DNA of 64,000 nucleotides from Bacteroidota bacterium (GTDB lineage: Bacteria > Bacteroidota > Bacteroidia > B-17B0 > Aurantibacillaceae), in NCBI GenBank assembly GCA_025363015.1, contig JANYEQ010000102.1, positions 1 through 64,000 on the forward strand, given 5' to 3'. Positions within the stretch are counted from its first letter, which is position 1. Every line of letters begins with the position of its first letter. A program made the translations under genes and the position numbers. Shown piece by piece: positions 41,795 through 51,836 of this stretch. Below the pieces are notes generated by a model. That model saw only the letters and a program-made list of their open reading frames with translations. It was not told where the DNA came from and made no database searches.

Positions 41795-44062
41795 TTAAGC
41801 CTTTAAAATTAATATAGATGGACTATATGCTAGCCAAGTTGTTTCTTCTTTAATAATGCTTCGCCAACTTTCAATATTCAGTAAACATAAATCAAAAGCT
41901 GTAAAAAAAGTTTCTTCGTTAGAATAGCTTTGTACTATTTTAACTTCGGCATTAGCACTTGTAAAAGTATTTTTTAACTCAGGGTACTGATTAAAAATAC
42001 CTACCGCATCAAATACAGTAATTTGTGCATTAGCATTAAAAATTAATTTTTGAGCATATATCATTAAAAAACTATCGCTTAACGAGTAAATAGGGATAAT
42101 TATTTTTTGTGCTTTTTCAAATTTTTTATCAATAAAAATACCTACGGGTATAGTGGCGTGTTTTATTACATAATTTGTATGCTCATCAAACATACTATTT
42201 TCGTAATGTATTTTTCTATCTTTTAAAGTATTAATAAAGTTTTTAGGATTAAGTATTTTTGATGTTAAGCCTAAAAAATTACCAAGTAAAGAGCCTGTAA
42301 ATAATGAGTTACCCGAACCTATTAATAAAAAATCGTAACTATCGTTACTACTTGTTTCTATAATTTCTTTATCAATATCTAAGGCGGGTTTAAATAGGGG
42401 TTGTATTTCTAATTTTAAACGTAGGGCTTCTTTTTTAATTGGGGTTAAACTTTCTTTTTCATACTCTACTAAATTATATTTATTTAATTCGTTACTAGGC
42501 GAAATATGCATGGTTGTAATTAACGAATTTTTAAGTGAGTTTTTAGTTAAGTTATAGGCTAACTTTAGCATGGCTTTACCTTTTGCAGGATTGCCATACG
42601 AAATTAAAATGCGGTATTTTTCGTCAAAATTTGAAAGTGTGACTTTATCATCTAACGCTTTATTTCTAAACAACCAATTTGTAAAATCTAAGGCTGGCCC
42701 CGTCATAAAGGTTGTAAACAAAGCCATTATAACCATCATTGCAAAAATTTGTGGATTTAAAACGCCTAAGTCAAATCCAATATTTAATACTACTAATTCC
42801 ATTAAGCCACGTGTATTCATCAACGCGCCAATGGTAAAACTTTCTTTCCATGTTTGACCCACAAACCTAGCCGCAATGGCACTACCCCAAAATTTACCTA
42901 TTACCGCAATAAGTATAATTATAGCGCAAACTTCCCACATATAAATATCATTTAATAAGCCTATTTGGGTGCGTAAACCTGTAAATACAAAAAATAATGG
43001 CAATAATAAAACAGAGGATACATCTTCAATTTTTTCGATAAAAATATTTCTAAAATTAATATTACTTGGCATTATAACACCCGCCAAAAATGCACCAAAC
43101 AAGGCATGAATACCAATAATTTCAGATAAAAAAGCAGATATGAGTAAGGTTAAAAAAAACACCGCCACAATAGGTTTAGTTAACCCTTCTTTACTCGAAT
43201 ATTTTTCGCCTAATTGTTTTAAAAAGGGTTGCACTAATTTTATCATAAACAACAAATACACAATGGCCAAAGCAATGGTGTATAACGAACTTACAAACGT
43301 GCCTGCTTTTACAATTGCAATTACTGCCGCCAAAGCGCACCAAGCAGTTATATCATCAATAGCCGCACAAGTTATAACCATAGTGCCTAATTTTGTTTTA
43401 GAAATACCCCGCTCTTGTATGATGCGCGCCAATACTGGGAAGGCCGTAATACTCATGGCAATACCTATAAACAGTGAAAACGATAAAAAATTAACCCCTT
43501 GTGGTGCAAATTTTTCGTAAATAAAATAGGCAAACCCAACACCCAACGAAAACGGAATAATAATGCTAGCGTGACTTATTACAAGGGCTTCGTGAGCTTT
43601 GGTACGAAGTACTTTAAAATCTAACTCCATACCCACCACAAACATAAAAAGTATTAAACCAATTTGACTTAAAAATTTTAAATTACTTAAGGAGGTGAGC
43701 GGAAATAGAAATTGTGAAAATTCAGGGAAATAATGACCCACAAACGATGGCCCTAAAAAAATACCCGCCATAATTTCGCCAATTACGGAAGGCTGACCCA
43801 TTTTGCGAAACAAAAAACCAAAAACGCGCGCCGTAAAAATAATGGTAATTATTTGCAACATTAAAATTGCTAAAGGGTCGGTTACGTTATGCGAAAACAC
43901 ATTTTTAAAATCTAACCACGAACTTTGAGTTACAAATTTAGGAGCAATTAATGTCTCTACGTTTTCTTTAAGTTGGCCTTTTATTACAATAAAATATACA
44001 AACAGCGAAAATATAGCTGTAACAAAAACATAAAAGCCAATATTTTTATAATTTTTAATAAT
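41795..44062 (-). CDS. CPA2-type cation:proton antiporter with C-terminal USP-like region (probable non-AUG start)
   Basis: Core GQPSVIGEIMAGIFLGPS, FALGVGFAYFIY. Track start is GTG at 43900; in-frame upstream IIKNYKNIGFYVFVTAIFSLFVYFIVIKGQLKENVETLIAPKFVTQSSWLDFKN is TM-like and matches family layout; stop at 44066-44068. Confidence 0.85.
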   Translation of the reverse strand: MIKNYKNIGFYVFVTAIFSLFVYFIVIKGQLKENVETLIAPKFVTQSSWLDFKNVFSHNVTDPLAILMLQIITIIFTARVFGFLFRKMGQPSVIGEIMAGIFLGPSFVGHYFPEFSQFLFPLTSLSNLKFLSQIGLILFMFVVGMELDFKVLRTKAHEALVISHASIIIPFSLGVGFAYFIYEKFAPQGVNFLSFSLFIGIAMSITAFPVLARIIQERGISKTKLGTMVITCAAIDDITAWCALAAVIAIVKAGTFVSSLYTIALAIVYLLFMIKLVQPFLKQLGEKYSSKEGLTKPIVAVFFLTLLISAFLSEIIGIHALFGAFLAGVIMPSNINFRNIFIEKIEDVSSVLLLPLFFVFTGLRTQIGLLNDIYMWEVCAIIILIAVIGKFWGSAIAARFVGQTWKESFTIGALMNTRGLMELVVLNIGFDLGVLNPQIFAMMVIMALFTTFMTGPALDFTNWLFRNKALDDKVTLSNFDEKYRILISYGNPAKGKAMLKLAYNLTKNSLKNSLITTMHISPSNELNKYNLVEYEKESLTPIKKEALRLKLEIQPLFKPALDIDKEIIETSSNDSYDFLLIGSGNSLFTGSLLGNFLGLTSKILNPKNFINTLKDRKIHYENSMFDEHTNYVIKHATIPVGIFIDKKFEKAQKIIIPIYSLSDSFLMIYAQKLIFNANAQITVFDAVGIFNQYPELKNTFTSANAEVKIVQSYSNEETFFTAFDLCLLNIESWRSIIKEETTWLAYSPSILILKA

Positions 44063-44151
44063 AAACTATTTGTACAAAAATACATTATAATACTACAATT
44101 AATTGCGATTTTAGTTTTTTAATTATACATTAGTATAATAATATTTATTTT

Positions 44152-44559
44152 ATGATTGAAATTAACCAAACCTACTCGCACGATTTTAGCTTTTCGCAAA
44201 CCGAAGTAAACCAATTTGCCCAAGTTACTGGCGATAAAAACCCCGTACATACCGATGCAGATTATGCCGCAAAAACAATGTTTAAACGCCCTATAATGCA
44301 TGGTATGCTTAGCGCAAGTTTGTTTAGTAAAGTGTTTGGCACCTTATTTCCTGGCGAAGGAACTATTTATTTAAAACAAAGTTTAAATTTTTTAAAACCA
44401 ATGTATGTGGATGTAACTTACGAAGCTGTTTTTACAGTAAAAGAAGTTTTAAAAGATAAAAACCGCGCCATTGTTGAAACAATAATAAAAGATAAAACCA
44501 CAGGAAACGTTTGTACAAGTGGCGAAGCCACTGTTATGAATGTAGATAAAATTAAATAA
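44152..44559 (+). CDS. phaJ: MaoC-family (R)-specific enoyl-CoA hydratase
   Basis: FAQVTGDKNPVHTDADYAAKTMFKRPIMHGML hot-dog hydratase motif. Confidence 0.85.
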   Translation: MIEINQTYSHDFSFSQTEVNQFAQVTGDKNPVHTDADYAAKTMFKRPIMHGMLSASLFSKVFGTLFPGEGTIYLKQSLNFLKPMYVDVTYEAVFTVKEVLKDKNRAIVETIIKDKTTGNVCTSGEATVMNVDKIK

Positions 44560-44629
44560 TTTGCTAACATTAATTTAAGATGAGTATTATTATAATTGCA
44601 CATTTTTAAACCTTTAAAACAAAAAATAT

Positions 44630-45376
44630 ATGGATAAGGCAAACAAACGAATTGTATTAGTAACTGGTGCTACTGGTGGCTTAGGAACCGCAATGTGTAA
44701 AACATTATTAAAAGACGGATTTAAAGTAGTGGGAAATTATATTACACCCGAAAAAGCCGAAAGATGGACCAAACAAATGAACGACGAAGGTTGCCATATT
44801 GAACTGTTTCAAGGAGATGTAAGTTCGTTTGAAGACGCTGGGCGAATGATAAAAGAAATTGAAGAAAAAGTAGGTACCATTGATACTTTAGTGAATAACG
44901 CTGGTATTACCCGCGATGGGCGTTTAATTAATATGAAGGTAGAAGATTGGCACGCTGTAATTAACACCAACCTTAACTCAGTTTTTAATTGTACTAAACA
45001 CGTTATACAAGGTATGATTGACCGTAAATTTGGACGTATAATAAATATTTCATCTGTAAATGGGCAGCGTGGGCAATTTGGGCAAACCAATTATAGTGCC
45101 GCAAAGGCAGGTATGCACGGGTTTACAAAAAGTTTAGCCATGGAAGTTGCAAAATTAGGCGTAACGGTAAATACAATTTCACCAGGATATATTGGTACGG
45201 ATATGGTAATGGCAGTACCCGAAAAAGTATTAACTCAAATTGTAGCGCAAGTACCCATGGGGCGTTTGGGTGGAACACACGAGGTAGCGCATTTAGTTAG
45301 TTTTTTAGCAAGTGAAGAAACTAGTTTTATTACTGGAGCCAATTATAGTATTAATGGCGGGCAGCACGTGTATTAA
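44630..45376 (+). CDS. phaB: Acetoacetyl-CoA reductase-like SDR
   Basis: VTGATGGLGTAMCKTL, NNAGITRDGRLINMKVEDWHAVINTNLNSVFNCTKHVIQGM, YSAAKAGMHGFTKSLAMEVA. Confidence 0.88.
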   Translation: MDKANKRIVLVTGATGGLGTAMCKTLLKDGFKVVGNYITPEKAERWTKQMNDEGCHIELFQGDVSSFEDAGRMIKEIEEKVGTIDTLVNNAGITRDGRLINMKVEDWHAVINTNLNSVFNCTKHVIQGMIDRKFGRIINISSVNGQRGQFGQTNYSAAKAGMHGFTKSLAMEVAKLGVTVNTISPGYIGTDMVMAVPEKVLTQIVAQVPMGRLGGTHEVAHLVSFLASEETSFITGANYSINGGQHVY

Positions 45377-45413
45377 AATTTGCATGTTATTACTAAGGCT
45401 TTAGCCAAAAATA

Positions 45414-46316
45414 CTATTGCCCAATAATTTTTAAATATTTTGTGGTGTGGGCTGGATCTACTAACATTAATAATTCTGCTGCTTTCGTTTTTTCTTCGGG
45501 GGTGCCTTCTTTAAAAATATTTACCATTTCATCGGCTTTGGCATTAAAAAATAATTGCATGTTAAATGATGCTGGGCGCGCCGCATACACCGGGCGAAGC
45601 AAATCTAATGCTTTTAAAATATTGACTCTTCCTTCTTCAACTTTTTCGTTCATTATGTCTAACCCATTTTTACTTAATTGGTATTGGCAATCGCGTATGC
45701 CTTTAAACAAAGGTTGTAATGTATTTTCTACAATCCAATAACGGTTTTTATTACTTTCGCTACTACGCCAGCCCTTTTCAGAAGCGGTTTGCGCATTGTT
45801 TACAATAAGCTGTGCTTGCTGCCAATATTCCGTTCCCCCTAATGGAGAGAAGGTATCATAATCATTAGCTATAACAACGTAAGCATAGTAGGCTAGTACA
45901 GAGGTTAAATTATTTTGAAACGTAGTTACTTGAAAATCTAATTGTGAAAATTGTTGAAATTTAAATTGAAAGTTATCGTCTTCATAATTAAACACTGGCG
46001 TAAAGTACGAACTTTTATAAACGGGGCGGCGGCTTTCTACCTGAATGGATGCAGAGTACTCATCGTCGCTAATTTTTGATTTAATAATAATTAATACCGA
46101 ACAATCAATTTTTTCTTGAAACGTAAAATTATCTCTTGTCCATTTTTTGTTATTCATAAACTCAAAAATAGATTTTTGTAATTGGTCAAAAATTTGTTTT
46201 TCGGCAGTACCTTGTATCTGCGAAGTATTAATATTTACTTGGCAATTTAATTCTTGCGAAAAAGTATTGTAGCCAATTACAATCAAAAGTAGAAGTATAA
46301 TTTTTTTAGTATTCAT
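45414..46316 (-). CDS. DUF4835 / PorD-like T9SS-associated protein
   Basis: QELNCQVNINTSQIQGTAEKQIFDQLQKSIFEFMNNKKWT typical of DUF4835; follows bamD-rpoZ-coaBC order. Confidence 0.85.
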   Translation of the reverse strand: MNTKKIILLLLIVIGYNTFSQELNCQVNINTSQIQGTAEKQIFDQLQKSIFEFMNNKKWTRDNFTFQEKIDCSVLIIIKSKISDDEYSASIQVESRRPVYKSSYFTPVFNYEDDNFQFKFQQFSQLDFQVTTFQNNLTSVLAYYAYVVIANDYDTFSPLGGTEYWQQAQLIVNNAQTASEKGWRSSESNKNRYWIVENTLQPLFKGIRDCQYQLSKNGLDIMNEKVEEGRVNILKALDLLRPVYAARPASFNMQLFFNAKADEMVNIFKEGTPEEKTKAAELLMLVDPAHTTKYLKIIGQ

Positions 46317-46331
46317 TTATTTTTATTGCTA

Positions 46332-47534
46332 CTAAGTTTGTTTCGGTATATAACTAATTATATAGTTTACAATATGGTTTGCAATATTGTGTTTAGTATT
46401 AAACTCAAAATTAGTTATTTTATTGTGTTTATCAATTATTGTAATTTTATTTGAATCGCTTCCAAAAACATTATTTTGTTCAGATACAGCATTTGCAACG
46501 ATAATATCTAAATTTTTATTTTTTAATTTTTTAGTGGCATAGTCTATTAAATTTTCGGTTTCTAAGGCAAAGCCTATTAAACATTGTGTTGTTTTTTGTT
46601 TGCCCAATACCCCTAAAATATCTTTTGTTTTTATTAACTTAAGGGTTAATGTTTCATCCGTTTTTTTTATTTTTTGCGCGCTTACTATTTCTGGTTTGTA
46701 ATCGGCAACAGCTGCACTACAAACTACAATATTTTGTAAATTATAATGTTGCAAACACGCGTTATACATTTCATCGGCACTTTGTACCCTTATTAAATGT
46801 ATGTTTTTGTTTTCAATTTCTTGTGCGCTTGGGCCTAGTACTAATGTAACTTCGGCGCCAAATTCGCTTAATTTTTGGGCAATGGCTATACCCATTTTAC
46901 CACTACTTCTATTACCTATAAAACGCACAGGATCAATCGCTTCGTAGGTAGGACCAGCATTTACTAATGCCTTTTTACCGTATAAGGGTAAATTTCTTGA
47001 AAAAAAATGGGTTAAAAATACCATTATATTTTCTGGTTCAGCCATACGGCCTTCGCCCACTAATCCGCTAGCTAATTCGCCTGTTTCGGCGGGAATAATA
47101 AGATTACCAAAGCTTGTTATTTTTTGTAAATTTTGTTGCGTTGTAGGGTGTTGGTACATTTCCAAATCCATTGCTGGCGCCACAATAGTTTTATTTTTAG
47201 AAGAAAGGTAGGTTGCTAGTAATACCGAATCGCAAAGCCCATTTGCCATTTTTGCTAACGTATTTGCTGTTAGTGGGGTTATTAAAAAAACATCGGCCCA
47301 TTGGGCTAATTTTACGTGGTTATTCCAGTTATTATTTGCATCGAAAAATTGAGTAATAACGGTATTTTTACTTAATACTGATAGAGTTTGAGGAGTAATA
47401 AATTCAGCTGCAGCGGGGGTTAAAATTACTTTTACCTCAGCACCTTGCTTAACTAATAAGCGCACTAAATGTGCGCATTTATAAGCAGCAATACCGCCTG
47501 TAATGCCTAAAAGTATTTTTTTGTTATTCAGCAT
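46332..47534 (-). CDS. coaBC: Bifunctional phosphopantothenoylcysteine decarboxylase/phosphopantothenate-cysteine ligase
   Basis: LGITGGIAAYKCAHLVRLL, VNAGPTYEAIDPVRFIGNRSSGKMG. Confidence 0.96.
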   Translation of the reverse strand: MLNNKKILLGITGGIAAYKCAHLVRLLVKQGAEVKVILTPAAAEFITPQTLSVLSKNTVITQFFDANNNWNNHVKLAQWADVFLITPLTANTLAKMANGLCDSVLLATYLSSKNKTIVAPAMDLEMYQHPTTQQNLQKITSFGNLIIPAETGELASGLVGEGRMAEPENIMVFLTHFFSRNLPLYGKKALVNAGPTYEAIDPVRFIGNRSSGKMGIAIAQKLSEFGAEVTLVLGPSAQEIENKNIHLIRVQSADEMYNACLQHYNLQNIVVCSAAVADYKPEIVSAQKIKKTDETLTLKLIKTKDILGVLGKQKTTQCLIGFALETENLIDYATKKLKNKNLDIIVANAVSEQNNVFGSDSNKITIIDKHNKITNFEFNTKHNIANHIVNYIISYIPKQT

Positions 47535-47595
47535 TTAATAGAAAAAGGCAGTAAATCATTATAACTTACTGCCTTTTTAAATGTAATTTTATTTA

Positions 47596-47925
47596 TTAAA
47601 TAATAGGGTCTTTTGATGGATTACGGAAATATACTTTATCGTCTAAAAATTCTTGAATAGAAATTAAAGCTGGTTTTGGTAACTTTTCGTAGTGTTTTGA
47701 TACTTCAATTTGTTCGCGATTTTCAAAAACCTCTTCTAAATTATCAGTATGGGTGCTAAATTCTTGTAATTTGTTAGTTAACTCTTCTTTTAACTCAGAG
47801 CTAATTTGGTTTGCACGTTTGCTCATTATAGAAATAGCTTCGTAAATATTACCAGTTACTCCGTCAAATTTACGAATATCGCGGGTTACAATACTTTGTT
47901 CGGCGTTTGTTTTTTTAAAATCCAT
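47596..47925 (-). CDS. rpoZ: DNA-directed RNA polymerase subunit omega
   Basis: VTGNIYEAISIMSKRANQI; between bamD and coaBC. Confidence 0.85.
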   Translation of the reverse strand: MDFKKTNAEQSIVTRDIRKFDGVTGNIYEAISIMSKRANQISSELKEELTNKLQEFSTHTDNLEEVFENREQIEVSKHYEKLPKPALISIQEFLDDKVYFRNPSKDPII

Positions 47926-47926
47926 T

Positions 47927-48733
47927 TTAATTTAATTTTTCTTTTAATCGTTTACAATTCGTATAAATGTTTTCTGCGTCGCTAAAGTACGAACTTTTCG
48001 GGTATAAATCTACAAATTTTATATAATTTTCTATAGCGCCGTCTAAACGCTCAACTTTTTTTTGCTGAATGCTGTTAATTGCCAATAAATAATACGAATT
48101 TATGGTCATATACATCATTTCGTCGTTTAGGTTGCTACTAGGATATTCTTTTATAAAGTTTTTAGTGGCTACAATGGCGGCTTTCCAATCACTAAGTTTA
48201 TAGTATTGTTTTACTATTTCATAATCTTTTCTTTCTAACTTAGCATGTAGTTTATCTATAATTTTATTGCAACTATCAATTCGAGGGCTTTCATTATAAA
48301 TATCTATAAAAGATTGAAGCTCTTTTATGGCATTTTTACTGCTGGTTTGGTCTAACTTATAGTTTGATGAAGTTAAATAATAGCAATAGGCATTCATAAA
48401 ATAGCATTCTTCGGCATGTTTACTTGCTGGAAACTGGCGGGTATAATTTTTAAAATGGTATTGACTTAAGATATAATCGCCTAAATTATATTCGCTCCAA
48501 GTATAATAGTAATAAACTTCTTCGGCTTTTTCGGTACCTTTTACAACGGGTATTAACTCTTCATATAACTGTGACGATTTAATGTAATGGCCCTTATCGT
48601 AATACTCTTTAGCTTTTGTTAACTTAAGTTCATAATCGGTACTTTTTAGCAAACGATTGAATTTATCGCAAGAGGCAAATAATACGCCAATAGCAATAAA
48701 ACCTAGTAAAATTTTATTTTTAATAAATAACAA
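47927..48733 (-). CDS. bamD: Outer membrane assembly factor BamD
   Basis: Lipoprotein (FASCDKFNRLLKS), TPR arrangement YYDKGHYIKSSQLYEELIP, FPASKHAEECYFMNAYC. Confidence 0.9.
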   Translation of the reverse strand: MLFIKNKILLGFIAIGVLFASCDKFNRLLKSTDYELKLTKAKEYYDKGHYIKSSQLYEELIPVVKGTEKAEEVYYYYTWSEYNLGDYILSQYHFKNYTRQFPASKHAEECYFMNAYCYYLTSSNYKLDQTSSKNAIKELQSFIDIYNESPRIDSCNKIIDKLHAKLERKDYEIVKQYYKLSDWKAAIVATKNFIKEYPSSNLNDEMMYMTINSYYLLAINSIQQKKVERLDGAIENYIKFVDLYPKSSYFSDAENIYTNCKRLKEKLN

Positions 48734-48760
48734 GAGTGTAAAAATACATTTTTATAAACT

Positions 48761-48788
48761 AAAAAACCCCGCCTAAGCAGGGTTTTTT
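48761..48788 (-). terminator. Intrinsic terminator downstream of the T9SS protein gene
   Basis: aaaaaaccccgcctaagcagggtttttt; T-run on the minus-strand transcript. Confidence 0.8.
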
Positions 48789-48808
48789 AATTAAATGTTG
48801 TTAAAAAA

Positions 48809-50167
48809 TTATTGATTAATAACTTTTACAGTTTTTGTATTGCTATTGTTATCTGTAATTCTTACAAAATAATTACCAACAGCTTGGTTAGTTAAATCAA
48901 TGGTAACAGCAGTATTAGTAGATGTTTGAGTTAACACTACGGCACCTAACATATTATATACAGCAATGGTGTTGCTACCTTCTAAATTTGCAATGGTAAT
49001 TTTACCATTAACGGCAGGGTTAGGATACACTAAAATATTGGCATTTAAAGCATTGTTTTTTAAACCTACTGAACAGTTTGATGGAGAAATTACCCAATTT
49101 TTTTGATCAGTAACAGTGGTAGGTAATACTGTTGTAGATTTTACTGCCGACATTTTTACATAATTGGCTGTTAAGCTACCATTAAAAGTTCCAGCTGTAG
49201 TGTATGTTTTAGCAGGACTAGCCGCATTTGATATTGCAGAACCATCAGCAAAATTCCAAGAATAAATAGGACTTACTGTTGGAGGAGTGTTACCATAAGG
49301 CGTCCAATAAGGCACAAACTGATTAAAATTAAATTGACGGTTAGTTAACCAACTTGAGCTTGTATTTGTATACGTAATGCTAGTATTTGTACAAATGGTA
49401 GTTTGTGTAACAGCATGGTTAGCTGTAAGGTTAAAGCCTACACGAGGGGCTACCATATATTCTACATCAGATGTACCACCCGTTGTAGGTAAGTTAAATT
49501 GCCCAGTAGTTGTAGTAAATGTACCTGAACTGCTTAAACGTAAAAAACCAAAACCTTCGCCATATTTACAAGCAGTTAATGTTGTAGTAGATGAAGCTGT
49601 GTTAGCATTATTCATAAACGGTTTAATGGTATCGCCTACAGTATAACCACCACGAATTAATACAGCAAAATCGCCAGTAATAATTTTTGGAACTAAAAAG
49701 TTACCACCAACAAAAGCACCTGCTGTACCTGTTAATACTGCAGCAACCGAATCTATTGCTGGAAAAACAGGAAAACCTGCACTTACATTACATAAATACA
49801 TCATTGCTGTAACAGTAGCATTAGTAGAAGATGCTTTGCGCGAAGCAATACCCTCTAAACCTGTAACCGTAATAGTGCCAGTATTAGCAAAACGCGAGCC
49901 CATATGCGTTACACCACCACCTGGCGATTGATAGGTGTAAAAACCTGTACCTGAAGCATTACGATACACATGTTTTTTATAAAAATACCAAAGTGTATCT
50001 TGTACTAATGCTGCCGATGTTTTTTCATTAACCGTGGCATGAGTTAAATTGTAGCTTTTGTTTGCTGGGTTAAATTCAGCAGGCTGAGCCACAAACTGCG
50101 ATTGTGCATTAATTGCACCAATAGTTGTTACTGTTACTGCAACAACCGAAAGTAATTTTTTTATCAT
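48809..50167 (-). CDS. T9SS type A sorting-domain protein with PKD-like domain
   Basis: PKD-like IYSWNFADGSAISNAASPAKTYTTAGTF; C-terminal ILVYPNPAVNGKITI...VGNYFVRITDNNSNTKTVKVINQ. Confidence 0.85.
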   Translation of the reverse strand: MIKKLLSVVAVTVTTIGAINAQSQFVAQPAEFNPANKSYNLTHATVNEKTSAALVQDTLWYFYKKHVYRNASGTGFYTYQSPGGGVTHMGSRFANTGTITVTGLEGIASRKASSTNATVTAMMYLCNVSAGFPVFPAIDSVAAVLTGTAGAFVGGNFLVPKIITGDFAVLIRGGYTVGDTIKPFMNNANTASSTTTLTACKYGEGFGFLRLSSSGTFTTTTGQFNLPTTGGTSDVEYMVAPRVGFNLTANHAVTQTTICTNTSITYTNTSSSWLTNRQFNFNQFVPYWTPYGNTPPTVSPIYSWNFADGSAISNAASPAKTYTTAGTFNGSLTANYVKMSAVKSTTVLPTTVTDQKNWVISPSNCSVGLKNNALNANILVYPNPAVNGKITIANLEGSNTIAVYNMLGAVVLTQTSTNTAVTIDLTNQAVGNYFVRITDNNSNTKTVKVINQ

Positions 50168-50252
50168 AGTATTTTATTTTTTTAAGTTATAGGCTAAGAT
50201 ACAGCTTTTTTTAAACACAAAAATTTTTTTAACGTTTTGTGCCAATAAAAGT

Positions 50253-50876
50253 TTATGCTTTTAACAGTTTATGGCTATTTAAACCAATATTAAATAAAGC
50301 ATCTAAAATACTTAGGTTGGGAGTAAAATTAAATTTGGCTTCAAACGTTTGATAGTATGGTGTGTTTAAAAACCCGCATGCAGTAGTATCATCACTAAAA
50401 TTTATTTTTGGATGAATAATTTGACGTAAATCAATAGCATCCGTTATTTGTTTTTGATAATGGGTAGTAAAATTAAGTGGTATGGGTTGTTTTAATAGTT
50501 TTAAAATTAACTGTAACTGATTTATATTAAACTGAAACAAGTGTTGAAATGGCCTTGTATAAAATTGTTTTAAATCGGTTTCAAAAAACTCAAAGTATGG
50601 CGAATTTTTATAGGCGCTTTCAATAGCTCGCCAATGGTTTTTTTGCCAATTTTCTTTGTAACAAATTTCAACATTGGTAATTAGTAGCGCGTTATTATTT
50701 TTAATAATAGGAATAGATAAATTTAAAACGCCATTTGCACTTAGCAGTTGAGTACGGTTTCTATAACTTTGTTTTTGATAGTTTTCGTGCTGCTCAATAG
50801 TTATACTTTGGGCATTAAATAGGTAATAAAAATAATGCAAATTGGGTAAATACGCCGCGCTTAAAACAACATTCAT
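50253..50876 (-). CDS. WbqC-family protein
   Basis: AAYLPNLHYFYYLFNAQSITIEQHENYQKQSYRNRTQLLSANG typical of WbqC-like proteins. Confidence 0.87.
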   Translation of the reverse strand: MNVVLSAAYLPNLHYFYYLFNAQSITIEQHENYQKQSYRNRTQLLSANGVLNLSIPIIKNNNALLITNVEICYKENWQKNHWRAIESAYKNSPYFEFFETDLKQFYTRPFQHLFQFNINQLQLILKLLKQPIPLNFTTHYQKQITDAIDLRQIIHPKINFSDDTTACGFLNTPYYQTFEAKFNFTPNLSILDALFNIGLNSHKLLKA

Positions 50877-51766
50877 TTTTTTGCTTTTTTAATGGTGCCA
50901 ATTACTTTACCCACAATATAACTTTGTGGTAAAAATCCCCACACTCTGCTATCATTAGCGTTATCGCGGTTATCAGCCATAACAAAATAATAGTTGTGCT
51001 TTACTACATATTGTTTTGTGAGGATATTATTTATAAAAATACTATCGTTACTAATTACTAAGGTATTGTTTTCGTATTGCTCAATTATTATTTTGTATAC
51101 ATCTATACTTAACGAATCTAACTGTAAGGTATCATTTTTTTTAGGGATATACAATTTGCCATAATTGTCTTTATTCCAAGGATAATGCAACGAAAAGGGG
51201 AAGCACGTAATATCAAAATTGTTTTTACTTAAACTTTTTAATTCTATTTTTTTTATGTTTTGATTTTCAGTTAAACTATCGGCTTGTGTTTTTGTTAGCG
51301 AAAAATTATAATCAAACTCGTTACTAATTGAGCCACCTTGGGTTAATTGGTAACGCATTTTAAATGCCGAATCTATTTTATATTTATCGGTTTTAAAGTA
51401 ATAATTATGTTTTATGGTTGAGGTATCGTTTAATTCAATACCATTTACAATTACTAATTTATCTTTAATTTCTAGGCTATCGCCCGCAACGGCTACTATA
51501 CGCTGTACAAAATAAGTGCTGGCACCACCAGTATCTTTTATTGGGTATTTTAAATACACACAATCGTTTACTTTATAATTATTAGCAAATTTTTTAATAA
51601 ATAACACATCCGCATAATTATAGGTGCTTTGCATATCGTTAGCGTTTACACTAACAATATCAAATAAAAAAAATTTAGTAATAATAAATAGCGCCAATGC
51701 AGTTAAAGCACTAATAAACCATTTTAGCTGTTTTATAAAATTGAATATGTGTTTTAATTCAGACAT
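50873..51766 (-). CDS. Signal peptidase I paralog lacking canonical catalytic residues (putative pseudoenzyme)
   Basis: S26 fold boxes recognisable (NANDMQSTYNYADVLFIKKF, YFVQRIVAVAGDSLEIKDKLVIVNG, YYFVMADNRDNANDSRVWGFLPQSYIVGKVIG), but Ser, Lys and box-E Ser positions are D, Q and A. Start at MSELKH. Confidence 0.85.
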   Translation of the reverse strand: MSELKHIFNFIKQLKWFISALTALALFIITKFFLFDIVSVNANDMQSTYNYADVLFIKKFANNYKVNDCVYLKYPIKDTGGASTYFVQRIVAVAGDSLEIKDKLVIVNGIELNDTSTIKHNYYFKTDKYKIDSAFKMRYQLTQGGSISNEFDYNFSLTKTQADSLTENQNIKKIELKSLSKNNFDITCFPFSLHYPWNKDNYGKLYIPKKNDTLQLDSLSIDVYKIIIEQYENNTLVISNDSIFINNILTKQYVVKHNYYFVMADNRDNANDSRVWGFLPQSYIVGKVIGTIKKAKK

Positions 51767-51836
51767 TAAATTAATATGTAACACTGATAATTGTATGGTT
51801 TACATTTAAAATGTTCAATGCCTAACTAATACTACC

